The notes under the pieces: model-generated | Database searches by the model: none | What the model was told of the DNA's origin: nothing | Seen by the model: only the letters and a program-made list of their open reading frames with translations | Program-made: the position numbers and the translations under genes | Shown here: piece after piece, positions 32,224 through 42,092 of the stretch | Layout of the letters: each line of letters begins with the position of its first letter | Position numbering within the stretch: position 1 is the stretch's first letter | NCBI GenBank assembly: GCA_041740995.1 | Contig: JBGSKY010000050.1 | Span: 1 to 43,681, forward strand | Origin: JBGSKY01 sp041740995 | GTDB lineage: Bacteria; Planctomycetota; Planctomycetia; Pirellulales; Pirellulaceae | Direction: 5' to 3' | Length of the DNA stretch: 43,681 nt

Positions 32224-34836
32224 TCAACGGCGAAGCAGCTTGACCATTCCACCAGCTATCAATGTCGAGACGTTTGCCAGGACTTGCGGTGATGCGAAAC
32301 CACCTGGAGCGGCGAGGTATTTGGGATGCCAAACTGGATCAAATTTCGCTTTGTAAGACCGCAGGCCTTGGAAGTTATAAAAGTGCTCGCCGTGCCGATA
32401 AACCAGACTTGAGACTCGGTTCCACAGCGGCCCGAGTCGGTGCGAATCGACACCTGCCAGCGGCGCCATGCCAAGGCTAAACGTTTGATACCCCTCTTCG
32501 CTGCCCCACATCATCAGCTTGGTAAACAAATACTCCATCACGCCGTAAGGCGCATCTGGTAGATAACGCATCAAATCGACCGATAATTCCTGGCGGTCAG
32601 CGCCACGCCAAATATTCGTAAAGCCAATTGGCTCGTCTTTCAGCATAACAAGTCCGATGTCGTATCGACGTAGATAGTCAATGTTAAAGTTGCCAAGCGA
32701 GAAGCCTTTTTCGCCTGTGGATTTTTCGTTCATCCAAGCGTCCGAAATACGCTGTAGCGTTTGAAAGAATTCAGGCGTCGACGGATCGATCCAATTGCCT
32801 TGCTTGTCGGTTGGAGAATGTTCAGCAGCAGGCACAACTTTAAAGCTCAGTCCCATTTCATCGGCGCGTTTCATTGTCCGCCGCAGATTTTTCCGAGCAC
32901 TACCTTCCAGCGAAAAGCCTGGCAGAGTCACTTTCGCCTCTTCGCCCAATTTTAAAATCGACAAGCCCATTTCGATATATCGACCTAATCGCGATTCGTC
33001 GACTTGATAGAACGCCGGCTTAACTCCAGCTTCGTCGCACGCTTCGCGAAATCGCCAAGCGGCATCGTCAGCCGAAGCGATGTTTCCTACCGGATCACCC
33101 ATCGAGACCCAGCTTCGACCTTCGCAACCGAACATCACAAACGCTTGCTTGTCTTGACTGAAAATGAAACGTTTGTCGCCCAACAATGCCAAGTTGGCTT
33201 GCGTCCGAGGAGACTGGGCAACAATCTTGGCCGCCGCTGCAATCTGGTCTGGTGTCCCTAACTCGGGTGGCACCGGGTGAGCCCGAATAATTCGAGCAAC
33301 ACCAACGACACATAAGACCACCGAGACGCCGACTAACGCGCGCAGCGACCGCGGAGCATCGCCTTCATAAGCGAATTGCCACCACATTTCGTCAGAGTAC
33401 TGAACGTTGCGATAAGCGAAAAAAATGAGCCAAACCAACAATCCAATCGACATTCCAATGGTGACGATCCAGCCTACATCCGCTCGCGCCGCCAGTAAAC
33501 CACCACGTCGATAAAAATGCTCGCGGCAAGGCAACAAGATGACCAACAGCAATAACATGACGATGGCTTCTTCATAGTCGAATCCTTTGGCGAGCGAGAA
33601 TATGGCACCAAACGCCAGCAAACCACATGAGATTCTCCACGCCGCGTCAATGCGTTGCTGCAAACCGCGTCCGAGCACGATTAGCAGCGCGCCAACGAAG
33701 CTGGCTAAGAAGTGCGATAGCTCTATTACCGTCAGCGGTAGCAGGTCGCGGACTATCTCCATTCGTCCTTGAGCCGCCGGCAATGAACCGGAAACAAGAA
33801 GCACGATGCCTGCTAGATAAACACCGCCTGTGATAAACCGCGGCGCGATGATCGTCGTCAAGCTGGCGGTCGCGGCCACTAAACCAGTAACGCGATGATG
33901 ATGCTTGTATACCGTGACAGCAGCCAAACAGATCATGGCAATCAATAACGGCAACAAATAGTAGACAATGCGAAAAATCAGCAATGATGCAACGATCGAT
34001 TCGGATGTCTGCGGCAACATCACCAGCAAGACAACTTCCAAAACACCTAGACCGCCCGGGACGTGGCTGACCAGCGCAACGAATAGAGCAAGCAAGAAAA
34101 TGGCTGTGAATTGGAAGTATCCGATTGAAATATCGGCTGGCAGCAAAACGTAAAGTGTTGCTGCGGTCAATCCAAAATCGAAGGCGGCAATCAACGCTTG
34201 TACGATCGCGATGCGAAATGGCGGTGGCTGGAAATTAACTCCGAAGAATTCAATCTCCTTGCGTCGAAAAAAGCATATCGACCAATAGATAGAAACGAGA
34301 ATCAGTAGGATGTAACCCAGAGGCTCACTGCTGGCCAAAGGAAAATGCAAGCGTTGCGGTATGTCAAAAGGCGAGAAAATAAAAACCAATCCGGCCAATA
34401 AAAACAGCCCCGTCCAAAACGCGGAACCAATAAAGTAGATCAGCCGTACGATTTCTGGTGCAGTCAGCCCCCAGGCTGAGTACATTCGCCAACGAATCGG
34501 CGTACCACCAAAAAGCGCGCCCAACGAATTGCTAAAGGCGTAAGAAAATAGCGAGGCGGTTACAATTTGCTTGCGACTGATCGGATGATCAATACATCGT
34601 ATGCCCAACCAATCGTAGCCAATCAAGACGACATAATTTAATGCCGTTAGCAACAATGCAGCCACAATGGCCAAAGTCGGAATCGTTCGCAGACTTTCGA
34701 CCACTTGAGCCATCGACAAGTTGCGAAACTCTTGTTCCAAAAACCACAAAGCAGCAAGAAACGCGATCAGCGGAATCAGCGCAACGGCGATTGCTTTTCC
34801 ATTTTGCCAGCGATCTTCCGTGACAGTGTCGTTCAA
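32224..34836 (-). CDS. mprF: Bifunctional phosphatidylglycerol lysyltransferase/flippase MprF
   Basis: The 870-residue product has about 13 membrane helices in its first 510 residues, including the flippase-type region (SNSLGALFGGTPIRWRMY and ALVSHVPGGLGVLEVVLL). After that comes the cytosolic DUF2156 aminoacyltransferase domain: WVSMGDPVGN, VKPAFYQVDE, SARKNLRRTMKRADEMGL, PIGFTNIWRGADRQELSVDL and EEGYQTFSLGMAPLAGV. In known systems MprF transfers Lys or Ala from charged tRNA to phosphatidylglycerol and flips the product, which protects against cationic peptides. It is convergent with argC. The giant vWA gene lies upstream on the same strand, 138 bp away. Confidence 0.94.
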   Translation of the reverse strand: MNDTVTEDRWQNGKAIAVALIPLIAFLAALWFLEQEFRNLSMAQVVESLRTIPTLAIVAALLLTALNYVVLIGYDWLGIRCIDHPISRKQIVTASLFSYAFSNSLGALFGGTPIRWRMYSAWGLTAPEIVRLIYFIGSAFWTGLFLLAGLVFIFSPFDIPQRLHFPLASSEPLGYILLILVSIYWSICFFRRKEIEFFGVNFQPPPFRIAIVQALIAAFDFGLTAATLYVLLPADISIGYFQFTAIFLLALFVALVSHVPGGLGVLEVVLLVMLPQTSESIVASLLIFRIVYYLLPLLIAMICLAAVTVYKHHHRVTGLVAATASLTTIIAPRFITGGVYLAGIVLLVSGSLPAAQGRMEIVRDLLPLTVIELSHFLASFVGALLIVLGRGLQQRIDAAWRISCGLLAFGAIFSLAKGFDYEEAIVMLLLLVILLPCREHFYRRGGLLAARADVGWIVTIGMSIGLLVWLIFFAYRNVQYSDEMWWQFAYEGDAPRSLRALVGVSVVLCVVGVARIIRAHPVPPELGTPDQIAAAAKIVAQSPRTQANLALLGDKRFIFSQDKQAFVMFGCEGRSWVSMGDPVGNIASADDAAWRFREACDEAGVKPAFYQVDESRLGRYIEMGLSILKLGEEAKVTLPGFSLEGSARKNLRRTMKRADEMGLSFKVVPAAEHSPTDKQGNWIDPSTPEFFQTLQRISDAWMNEKSTGEKGFSLGNFNIDYLRRYDIGLVMLKDEPIGFTNIWRGADRQELSVDLMRYLPDAPYGVMEYLFTKLMMWGSEEGYQTFSLGMAPLAGVDSHRLGPLWNRVSSLVYRHGEHFYNFQGLRSYKAKFDPVWHPKYLAAPGGFASPQVLANVSTLIAGGMVKLLRR

Positions 34837-34974
34837 ATTTCTAATCCATTCTTAGCTGGCAAATTGTGTCATTCGGTCCGTGTCTCGAGCTACTTAAGTC
34901 GCATTGTTTCGCTCTACATCGGGGACTGCGGTGGACGATGTTTTAAAATGAAACGTGCATTATGTCGAGCAGCG

Positions 34975-37900
34975 TTAACGAACCAAGGCCTTCATCCAGT
35001 CACTAGCAGACCATTCGCCATTCGTTGTCGGCGGCATCTCGGTTGGTAGGAAACGCAACTGATCACGCACGATTGAATTGCTGTAGGTGTAATGGTGCTC
35101 GACGCGATTACTATAAAACTCATGCACCAGCTCGACATCGGGCGACGGTTGAATTGCCCAATGCAAAAGCGGCGTAGTTGGAGTCCTAGTTTCTGTTACG
35201 GTAATCCGCAAGTTTCCGTTTTGTGATTGTTCAGTCGCGCTGAGCTTGATGCCGCTTTCAAGTTCCGGTTTCAACGCCAACTGTCGCAGATTAAACGCTT
35301 GGCTAAAATCAGGTGGTGTGCTCTCTCGACGCAACCACAATCGCGATTGGATGACTTGCCCGCGCAACTTTAAGCTGTCGATCGGAACGCGGACCACCGG
35401 TGCTCGACGAATGTCTTCCCATTGAACATCGCTGGTCCAAACGATTGGTTTATCAGTTCCGGCGTTCTCGCTTCGTATCTCCAGCAGGACATTTTCAGGA
35501 CGCAGAGTTTGATTGGACATGTCGCGGTTCTCCAAACTGACGCGGACCAACGCCTCGCTCGTGTCTTGCATCGAAAGCCAAGACGCATCGACGTTGACTT
35601 CGGCTGATTCCATCTGCGCATCAGCTCGACTTCCGCCATTGATTTTCCATGTTCGCTCGATGCCACTGAATTGAAAAATCGGGCCTCGTTCGTAAGACGC
35701 CTCCAATGCTTCGCCACCTTTTAGCAGCAGTGGCAAGCGGTCATTGGTGCCTTCTATTTCGACACGAAAATTTCCAGGCAGCAACTTGCCTGGGACTTTC
35801 AAAGTACGCCCCAGCACTTGAATGCCCAAGCGAGCATTGCTTTGCAAGTCAACCAAGATAAAACGTTTGGTTTGCAGCGACTCCTGCAATTTGCCACCCA
35901 ACTCGTCCGCTGAGGAACTGTCATAAAAGCGGCCACCCGTGCGTTCGGCAAGCGACTTCAAATTTTCTGACGAGATTTGTTGCTTGTTGAATTTGAAACC
36001 GATGATGTGCAATTGAAAATTTGAAATATTCGCAACGGCTGATTGCACATCAGCTTGCGACTTGTCAAATTCTGGCGGCACTGCAAAGACACCCGACGAA
36101 AGCGGCTTGCCGCCCGACGTGGCTTTGACATCATCATTGCCATCGGTCAGAACCACGATGCGTTTCGCACCTGCATATTGCGGATCGGCCGACAGGAGCT
36201 TGGCGGCATTGATCACGGCTAAAAAAAGCGGGGTTCGACCGTGCGGCAGCAGCAAACTGAAATCGCGATCAAGCGCGGTGAAGAGGCCGGTATTGATTTG
36301 TCCGTCGTTATCGGCCGTTCTCGTCAACGGCAAAATAGTCTCAACGTCGTTGCAAGGCTTGCGATCACTCGGATGATATTCCTGCCATTTGGCTTGTTGC
36401 ACCAGATCCTTGTCGGAGCGGTCTGGGTAATCGATCGAGTGCCCAAAGACGACGACGGCAACTTCGGTTCGCTCGTTAGCAATATCATGAATTGCTTCGG
36501 TGAGAGCAGTCTTCGCTTTCTCAAGATCTTCTTTGTCGATCGAGCGGGAGCAATCGAGCACAAAAACGATTCGCGCCGGCGTCGGCTTCGCAAAAATTCG
36601 CACACTCGCTTCGTTCGGTTCATACAATCGCCAAGCTAGTCGTAAAGGCGGATCGATGGCATCAAGCTGCAATGGTAGATCCGCCGTATGCCCGCGGAAG
36701 GCAGCGACCAGCAAGTGTTGGCCGACGGGTAACTCTTCGGCAATCATGTCGATCTTTTCGCTTGGCCTGGCTCGTGTCCCGACTGGCATCGGCAGATTGA
36801 TTTGCTCCGTACTTGCGGAACGCAGCTTCGCAATCGTTTTCAAATTGCCATTGATTGCGACGTTCAAAGCTGCTTGACCAAATGGATACTGATCAGCTTT
36901 CCATTCGCCCTTTACGGCGATCGGTTCAGTCGTTGTCGCCTTGAGGCTTTGCAAATTTTGCGGCCAAGCGGCGGCCAGACTCACATGCCTCTGCAGTTCA
37001 CGTGAAGCAGATTCGACCGGACCGGCAATATCGCTGGCTACACGTTGGGCAGCATTGATCCAATCATTGGCAGCCGCTTCGAAGTAGGGTCGCGCATTTA
37101 AACGCGGCTCTTTGGGCGTCGCCCAGAAATCGGATTGCAGTCGCGACGCTTGCCACAAAAAGTTGTTCTGACGCGAGAGCTTGATTGCTGTTTGAGCTGG
37201 CGAAATTGAAGCACCAAGGGTGTCAGGTAAAATCGAGTTGGATTGCAATCGCGACGCCTTGGCAGTTTCAAATAGTTGCTCACGCGTTTCGACCAATAGT
37301 GCAGGATCAATCGCTTGCAAGCCGCTGATACACTCTTGTTGTAGCCGCAAAACTTCTTGAACGGTCTCGTTACAGAATTGTCTTAAAACCTTTCCGTAAA
37401 TTGCCGCAAAACCGCGGACCGTCTTCCCTTCGCTCGTCGGAACAGCAATCTTCGTCGGTGTTTTAGAAAAATCACTTGACGCATCCATAATGGCCGCATG
37501 CAAGTCGATTCGACGATACCAAACGTCGTCGCTTGTCACACGGTTGGTCAGATCGATTGGGTTCTTAACACTCTGCTCAAATAGCGATGCGAAAACGTCC
37601 GTGTCTTGCGCACGCCGATTCATCGTGATCAAGCGGTCTTCGACGTCTTGTTGTGATTTAACGATTTTTTCTGCATTTAATTCGACCGGACGCAAGGACA
37701 GTAAACGCAACAAACGGCCGAACGTCGCCGCTTGATCGACTGTCCCCTGAGCGGTCAACTCCGTCAGTTCCGACGCGTAGCCATCAATTTGACGACTGAG
37801 CAATCCGGCTGGCTCATCCAAGTCCGATCTGCTTGGCACGCTGCCAGATTGCAACGTCCGGCGCAGGCTGTTGTAATGACCAAGCAGCGACTTCAGTGCA

Positions 37901-40131
37901 CCGATTTGTTCTAACGTGTTCGACTCGGATTGTTCGGTCGACTGAAAGACCTCCCAGTCAAACAATAGTGGCAATGCATCCGCCAATCGATCGCTTAACC
38001 GCCAAGCTTCTTCGAGCTGGTCACGATCGCGAAGTAGCTCTTGAGCTTGGGTCATCAGTTGCTTCAACGAAACCGTAACATTGTTGATCTTGTCGGGCGT
38101 ATCGGCGGAAAAAATTTGATCTGTCACTAAGTGAAGCTCATTTTCGAGCTTCCCAGCTCGTTGTGAAAGCGTAAAGCTAACGCGGTCATCGAGGATTGCC
38201 AGAGCTTCATCGCACTGACGAACGACCAACATCAACCCGTGCCAAATCCGCGACGGTGTCTCTTGTCGAAGCGGCCAATTCCGAGTTGTTTCGAGATGCG
38301 ACGCGATGTTTTGCAAAAGACATTCTTCGTGGCACACCTCCTGGCTCTTGAAGGCTGGATCGATCAGCTTGATGACATTTGCGAGATTCTCTCGGGTGAA
38401 CTTGGTGTTTTCCTCCAACATCCACTGCAAGCCCACGTTCACTCGCGCGTACCGTGAACTGGCAACGGGCAAGTCGATCGCGGTCCCCTCTTGGGTTGTC
38501 GGTCGAAAGAGCCACTCGCGTGCCGCTTCGTCGAACAAGTACTTGCCGTCGGGGCCTGGCTGTGGTGGTTTTCCAATGCGGTCAACAATCGTTGATTTGT
38601 TGGAACTCGATGGCGCGATTTGCGGTTTTGAACCGTCGTTTGGTGAAGGGTCCTTAGCATTGGTTTGATCGATCGTGGCTGCCGAAGCCTGTTCGTTAGC
38701 CGGTACGTATTCAACTCGTTGCTTCTCATCTATCTCTGGTTTGAAGGCGCCAGTGCGAATCAGATACGGCAATGAAACTCCGCCCAGTCGCACGTTTGGG
38801 CGATTGGGAATAATGGAGTTAAGCGTGGTATTCGCATCGCCAAGCTCGCTTCGCATTCCATCCTGATAAGCCTTGCCTGCCATCGCCATTTGTGTTGCAC
38901 GAGTCAGATGCGACAGAATTTTTGCAACTTGCCAAGGATGCTCCGACGCAATACTCGGTCGGCGAGCATCAAACGATCGCCAAGCGTCTTCGGTTTGCTT
39001 GAGCATCGTCACGTTGTTGAGCGTATTGGGAATCCAAGGTTTCGAGTTGGCGGCGTACACTAGTTCGAAATCCTTTGCCGTTCCTCCATCAGACCAAACC
39101 AACCGCGGACGCTGCGGTTGTTCGCGTGTATTCCAAACATAATTTGTTGTTTGATCGGCAACATAGTCCGTCAGCTCGATGACGGTGATACGACCGTTTC
39201 GGTTTTTATCTGCCAAACCCGACAAACCTTTGACCAACGCGACGCCGTAAACGGAACCACCAAGCTCAGGGGCCGTCCAAGCAATCTGGTTTGGCGACGT
39301 CGAGAATTGCACCGCGAGATTCGGAAAGCGTAACGCTTCAATGATCGGCACCGCTTCTTCTATAAAACCGTTTTGCAAAATCCCCATCCGTTGATCTTCG
39401 GGTTGCTTTCCAGTATCGATCACGATCAGCATTCGAAGTTTCGCCTCAGTTGCATGCTTACCTACCATCGTCATTATGGTTTGCAGCGGGACCCAAGTTT
39501 GGTCATCGCTTGGCGAAGAGTCGGAGAACAATAAACAGGGAACACCGCTGCCGTTGAGTACCCCGTGAGCGCTCAGGTGCAAGATCGCCGTTCCGTAACG
39601 ACTGAAAATTAGTCCGCCTCCGGGCCCGCCGCGTTTCAATTTGTGAAGCGTATCGATGAGAAGCTCTTCCCACTTGCCATTTACCTTTTCCGTTCGCGCG
39701 ATGGGCGTCAGGGTGTCTTGATCGGCCAGCACTTCATTGAAGAGTTGCTGATCCTCAAGTGCCCAACCATTAGGGGCCAACGGGTGCGAGTAATCGTAGG
39801 CTACGATGGACGCAAGCTGGACGCGCGCATCCTGACGCAAAAGATAAATGACGAACATCAAAACACAGCCGCCTAACAAGACGAGCATCGTGAAAAGCTT
39901 CGCGAAATTGCTCGGTAAAAGGGCCGCCGAACCTTTTCCACTAGCCCAGTACTTGCCGCTTCCTGTCGCGACCGCGGCACCGCCTTTTTTCCAAGAGGCC
40001 TTCTTTGATTTGGGCGTCGTAGAAACATCAACATGCGTGTCGCTGACCGAGCCTGAACGCGTTTGCTGGGGCGTAGCGGCAGACTTTTTCGAGGCGCCTG
40101 ATTTTGCGTTCTTACCCCGCCAGCCAGCCAT
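34975..40131 (-). CDS. Giant membrane protein with caspase-like and vWA domains
   Basis: The protein of about 1,718 residues (numbered here from the alternative ATG at 40152) has a basic N-terminus of about 80 residues, one membrane helix (about 84-105), and then a caspase-fold domain (about 110-340). That domain keeps the His motif LHLSAHGVLN (His196), but the strand that should end in the Cys reads MLIVIDTGKQ, with Gly in place of Cys. A canonical EF-hand loop follows (DKNRNGRITVIE, 315-326). A long helical middle leads to a vWA domain (about 1190-1400) with a complete MIDAS: DCSRS, the Thr in HGRTPLF, and the Asp in VLTDGNDD. The last 300 residues are beta-rich. ATG 40131 is preferred because aggtga lies six bases upstream. 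The bulk is probably periplasmic. Function is unknown. Confidence 0.82.
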   Translation of the reverse strand: MAGWRGKNAKSGASKKSAATPQQTRSGSVSDTHVDVSTTPKSKKASWKKGGAAVATGSGKYWASGKGSAALLPSNFAKLFTMLVLLGGCVLMFVIYLLRQDARVQLASIVAYDYSHPLAPNGWALEDQQLFNEVLADQDTLTPIARTEKVNGKWEELLIDTLHKLKRGGPGGGLIFSRYGTAILHLSAHGVLNGSGVPCLLFSDSSPSDDQTWVPLQTIMTMVGKHATEAKLRMLIVIDTGKQPEDQRMGILQNGFIEEAVPIIEALRFPNLAVQFSTSPNQIAWTAPELGGSVYGVALVKGLSGLADKNRNGRITVIELTDYVADQTTNYVWNTREQPQRPRLVWSDGGTAKDFELVYAANSKPWIPNTLNNVTMLKQTEDAWRSFDARRPSIASEHPWQVAKILSHLTRATQMAMAGKAYQDGMRSELGDANTTLNSIIPNRPNVRLGGVSLPYLIRTGAFKPEIDEKQRVEYVPANEQASAATIDQTNAKDPSPNDGSKPQIAPSSSNKSTIVDRIGKPPQPGPDGKYLFDEAAREWLFRPTTQEGTAIDLPVASSRYARVNVGLQWMLEENTKFTRENLANVIKLIDPAFKSQEVCHEECLLQNIASHLETTRNWPLRQETPSRIWHGLMLVVRQCDEALAILDDRVSFTLSQRAGKLENELHLVTDQIFSADTPDKINNVTVSLKQLMTQAQELLRDRDQLEEAWRLSDRLADALPLLFDWEVFQSTEQSESNTLEQIGALKSLLGHYNSLRRTLQSGSVPSRSDLDEPAGLLSRQIDGYASELTELTAQGTVDQAATFGRLLRLLSLRPVELNAEKIVKSQQDVEDRLITMNRRAQDTDVFASLFEQSVKNPIDLTNRVTSDDVWYRRIDLHAAIMDASSDFSKTPTKIAVPTSEGKTVRGFAAIYGKVLRQFCNETVQEVLRLQQECISGLQAIDPALLVETREQLFETAKASRLQSNSILPDTLGASISPAQTAIKLSRQNNFLWQASRLQSDFWATPKEPRLNARPYFEAAANDWINAAQRVASDIAGPVESASRELQRHVSLAAAWPQNLQSLKATTTEPIAVKGEWKADQYPFGQAALNVAINGNLKTIAKLRSASTEQINLPMPVGTRARPSEKIDMIAEELPVGQHLLVAAFRGHTADLPLQLDAIDPPLRLAWRLYEPNEASVRIFAKPTPARIVFVLDCSRSIDKEDLEKAKTALTEAIHDIANERTEVAVVVFGHSIDYPDRSDKDLVQQAKWQEYHPSDRKPCNDVETILPLTRTADNDGQINTGLFTALDRDFSLLLPHGRTPLFLAVINAAKLLSADPQYAGAKRIVVLTDGNDDVKATSGGKPLSSGVFAVPPEFDKSQADVQSAVANISNFQLHIIGFKFNKQQISSENLKSLAERTGGRFYDSSSADELGGKLQESLQTKRFILVDLQSNARLGIQVLGRTLKVPGKLLPGNFRVEIEGTNDRLPLLLKGGEALEASYERGPIFQFSGIERTWKINGGSRADAQMESAEVNVDASWLSMQDTSEALVRVSLENRDMSNQTLRPENVLLEIRSENAGTDKPIVWTSDVQWEDIRRAPVVRVPIDSLKLRGQVIQSRLWLRRESTPPDFSQAFNLRQLALKPELESGIKLSATEQSQNGNLRITVTETRTPTTPLLHWAIQPSPDVELVHEFYSNRVEHHYTYSNSIVRDQLRFLPTEMPPTTNGEWSASDWMKALVR

Positions 40132-40286
40132 CCGATTCACCTGTTCCTGCATCCAACGTTATCGAAATTGCAGCGGACTAGTCCATCGTCAGGATTAGTT
40201 CAATTGCTGCCAGTCGTCAATTTAACAGAAGCGTAACTTCATTGCAGGACATCGCCCAGATTTCCGACCCACTGAGGCAACGGCCA

Positions 40287-40346
40287 GCGTAGGTCATAAC
40301 CTGTCCTGACAGTTTCGTGTTAGCCAGGACAGGTCCTAGCCTACGC
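40287..40346. repeat. Imperfect inverted repeat after GH10-like gene
   Basis: Arms of 24 nt (40287-40310 and 40323-40346) share gcgtagg and acctgtcctg, separated by a 5-nt internal mismatch, around a 12-nt loop. It lies between the stop of the GH10-like gene and the start of the giant gene, both on the minus strand, so it could end the first transcript or be another dispersed palindrome. Confidence 0.75.
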
Positions 40347-40376
40347 GAAGTTCAGGTTGAGAGGGCATACGAGCAC

Positions 40377-41927
40377 TTAGGTCAGATGGCGTTTTTTTAG
40401 GTTCGCCATTCCGGTCAGCAAGTCGGTCGCTGTGCCATCGGGTTGAACCAGCGAAGCGAACGGGAAATTCGGTGGCGTTCGGTCGTCGGGCTGATTCCAA
40501 AAAACGCCATGAACCGACGGCTTAGAGAGGGCCAACGCGACCATCTCAAACATTTGAGAGCTGGCCGACTGCTTCACCAAGCCCTTTAGCGCCGCTGGAT
40601 CGAAGGCCGGCGGGGATGACTTCCAACTCGGAATCGAACCGTATTTGGAGACGGAAAGTTTGCTGTCGATCGGTGCATCAGAGGCAAGTTTACTGGCAGC
40701 CTTTTCGGCCAAACGCGTCTTCGTCTCGCCGCTCATTGAAAGCACTAAAGGCAAACCGAGCGTTGACCACAGATCGAGCAAATTCGATAAATCCAATGCG
40801 TCATGCATCGGTGTTCCGGCTGGCCAAACTCCGTAGTTGATCTCAAGCAACAAACCGTTTAGTCCAAGGTCAGCGCGGATCAACGCATCGGCAAAGTGAA
40901 GCGGGCTGATGCCGCTTTCGTCCACACCCAGATACTCGCCAAACGGCATGTCAATTCCAAACACGATCGGCGTCATCGGATCAGCTTTACGAACGGTCTC
41001 CAACAAGCTGACGGCCAACAACATTATCTGATCCTCGTTCAATTTCAACTCGTTAAGCGAATTGAAACCGCTGGCCAGATTCCAAAGATTAACCCGTCCG
41101 CGAAAACGACTGACCACTTGTTCGGCGTACTGACACGCTTCGTCGACAATGGCTTGGAAATCGTCCATCACAAAGAACCAATCCTGGATCGCGTGTGGTT
41201 GCAAGCTGACCAGTGGACCGGCTATGACTCGCAAACTCGCATTGGCACACCATTCGATTTGATCGTCGATCTGTTGCAGATTCAAACGCCCGGAGCTTTG
41301 CCGAATCACATGCCAACTTGCATCAACCCAGCCGGTGTTCATCATCGGCTTAAGCGTCGTCGCGACCGATTTCCAGTGTTCATGCGTTGGCAGGCGCGCA
41401 CCCTGCAACGTCGACAATTGACCTTCGTTCTTGTTTCGATTGGACAACAGTTGCCGCGAAAATGTTTGACAGAGAATCCTCGACGCGGCCAATGCAAACT
41501 CGATCGAATGCTGAGCGGACAAAGCAACGTCGCTGAGGTTCTCTTTGGCAACAATTGCGTCGACTAGAAATCGTTTCGCGTTGGCGAAAAGCTCAAAGAA
41601 ATTTTCCGGCGGTTGAATTCCCCAGCGGGTCCACTCCGACAGTCTAGTCGCCAAACGGTCGACTGAACCGCGTGCAATTTCTAACGGCAAAACGTAGGCT
41701 TCATCGTTGACTCGCAGCGACGCTGTGCCCAACATCAATGGTCCGCGCGTTACCGTTGGCCAGACAATTTGAACTCGTCCCGATTCATCGATCGCGCGTA
41801 AGATACTCAGCTCGTCACCATCAGAAGTGATCCTGCCAGCCCACGGCACGCCCTCAATTCCGACGACCGCAGCAGTGGTCAGCAGTCGAGAATCCAACTC
41901 GGCCAGTCCAGGGATATGAAATTTCAT
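40377..41927 (-). CDS. GH10-like TIM-barrel protein lacking a clear acid/base residue
   Basis: The protein of 516 residues (from ATG 41927; ATG 41936 adds three) has an N-terminal beta domain of about 140 residues resembling a carbohydrate-binding module, then a TIM barrel whose order of strands follows GH10 xylanases. The barrel reads DEACQYAEQVVSRFRGRVNLW, where GH10 enzymes have the WDVVNE strand, but NLASGFNSLN replaces the NE pair. Near the C-terminus GLLLEINYGVW aligns with the nucleophile strand of GH10 and retains a Glu. No signal peptide is seen, so the protein is probably cytosolic or exported in an unusual way. It may be a non-catalytic or altered relative. It follows the tpx gene on the same strand by about 165 bp. 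The assignment is moderate. Confidence 0.6.
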   Translation of the reverse strand: MKFHIPGLAELDSRLLTTAAVVGIEGVPWAGRITSDGDELSILRAIDESGRVQIVWPTVTRGPLMLGTASLRVNDEAYVLPLEIARGSVDRLATRLSEWTRWGIQPPENFFELFANAKRFLVDAIVAKENLSDVALSAQHSIEFALAASRILCQTFSRQLLSNRNKNEGQLSTLQGARLPTHEHWKSVATTLKPMMNTGWVDASWHVIRQSSGRLNLQQIDDQIEWCANASLRVIAGPLVSLQPHAIQDWFFVMDDFQAIVDEACQYAEQVVSRFRGRVNLWNLASGFNSLNELKLNEDQIMLLAVSLLETVRKADPMTPIVFGIDMPFGEYLGVDESGISPLHFADALIRADLGLNGLLLEINYGVWPAGTPMHDALDLSNLLDLWSTLGLPLVLSMSGETKTRLAEKAASKLASDAPIDSKLSVSKYGSIPSWKSSPPAFDPAALKGLVKQSASSQMFEMVALALSKPSVHGVFWNQPDDRTPPNFPFASLVQPDGTATDLLTGMANLKKRHLT

Positions 41928-42092
41928 CGATCCCATTGGCTAGTCGTTATTATCGCTATTGGTTTTCTAGAAAAATTATGACCGACGGACAGTCAGTTTG
42001 TCGCAAAGCGGCGGAGGCAATAATCGAACCCGAGCCTTCAACGCGGATCAGCAAAGAGCCGCATGGTCCAATTTTGGTGAGAGAAACGTCGG

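Noticed and set aside
42010..42075. A tRNA-like word (aatcgaacccgag) in the tpx to GH10-like spacer
   Set aside because: No matching acceptor stem, anticodon arm or D arm could be paired around it on either strand.
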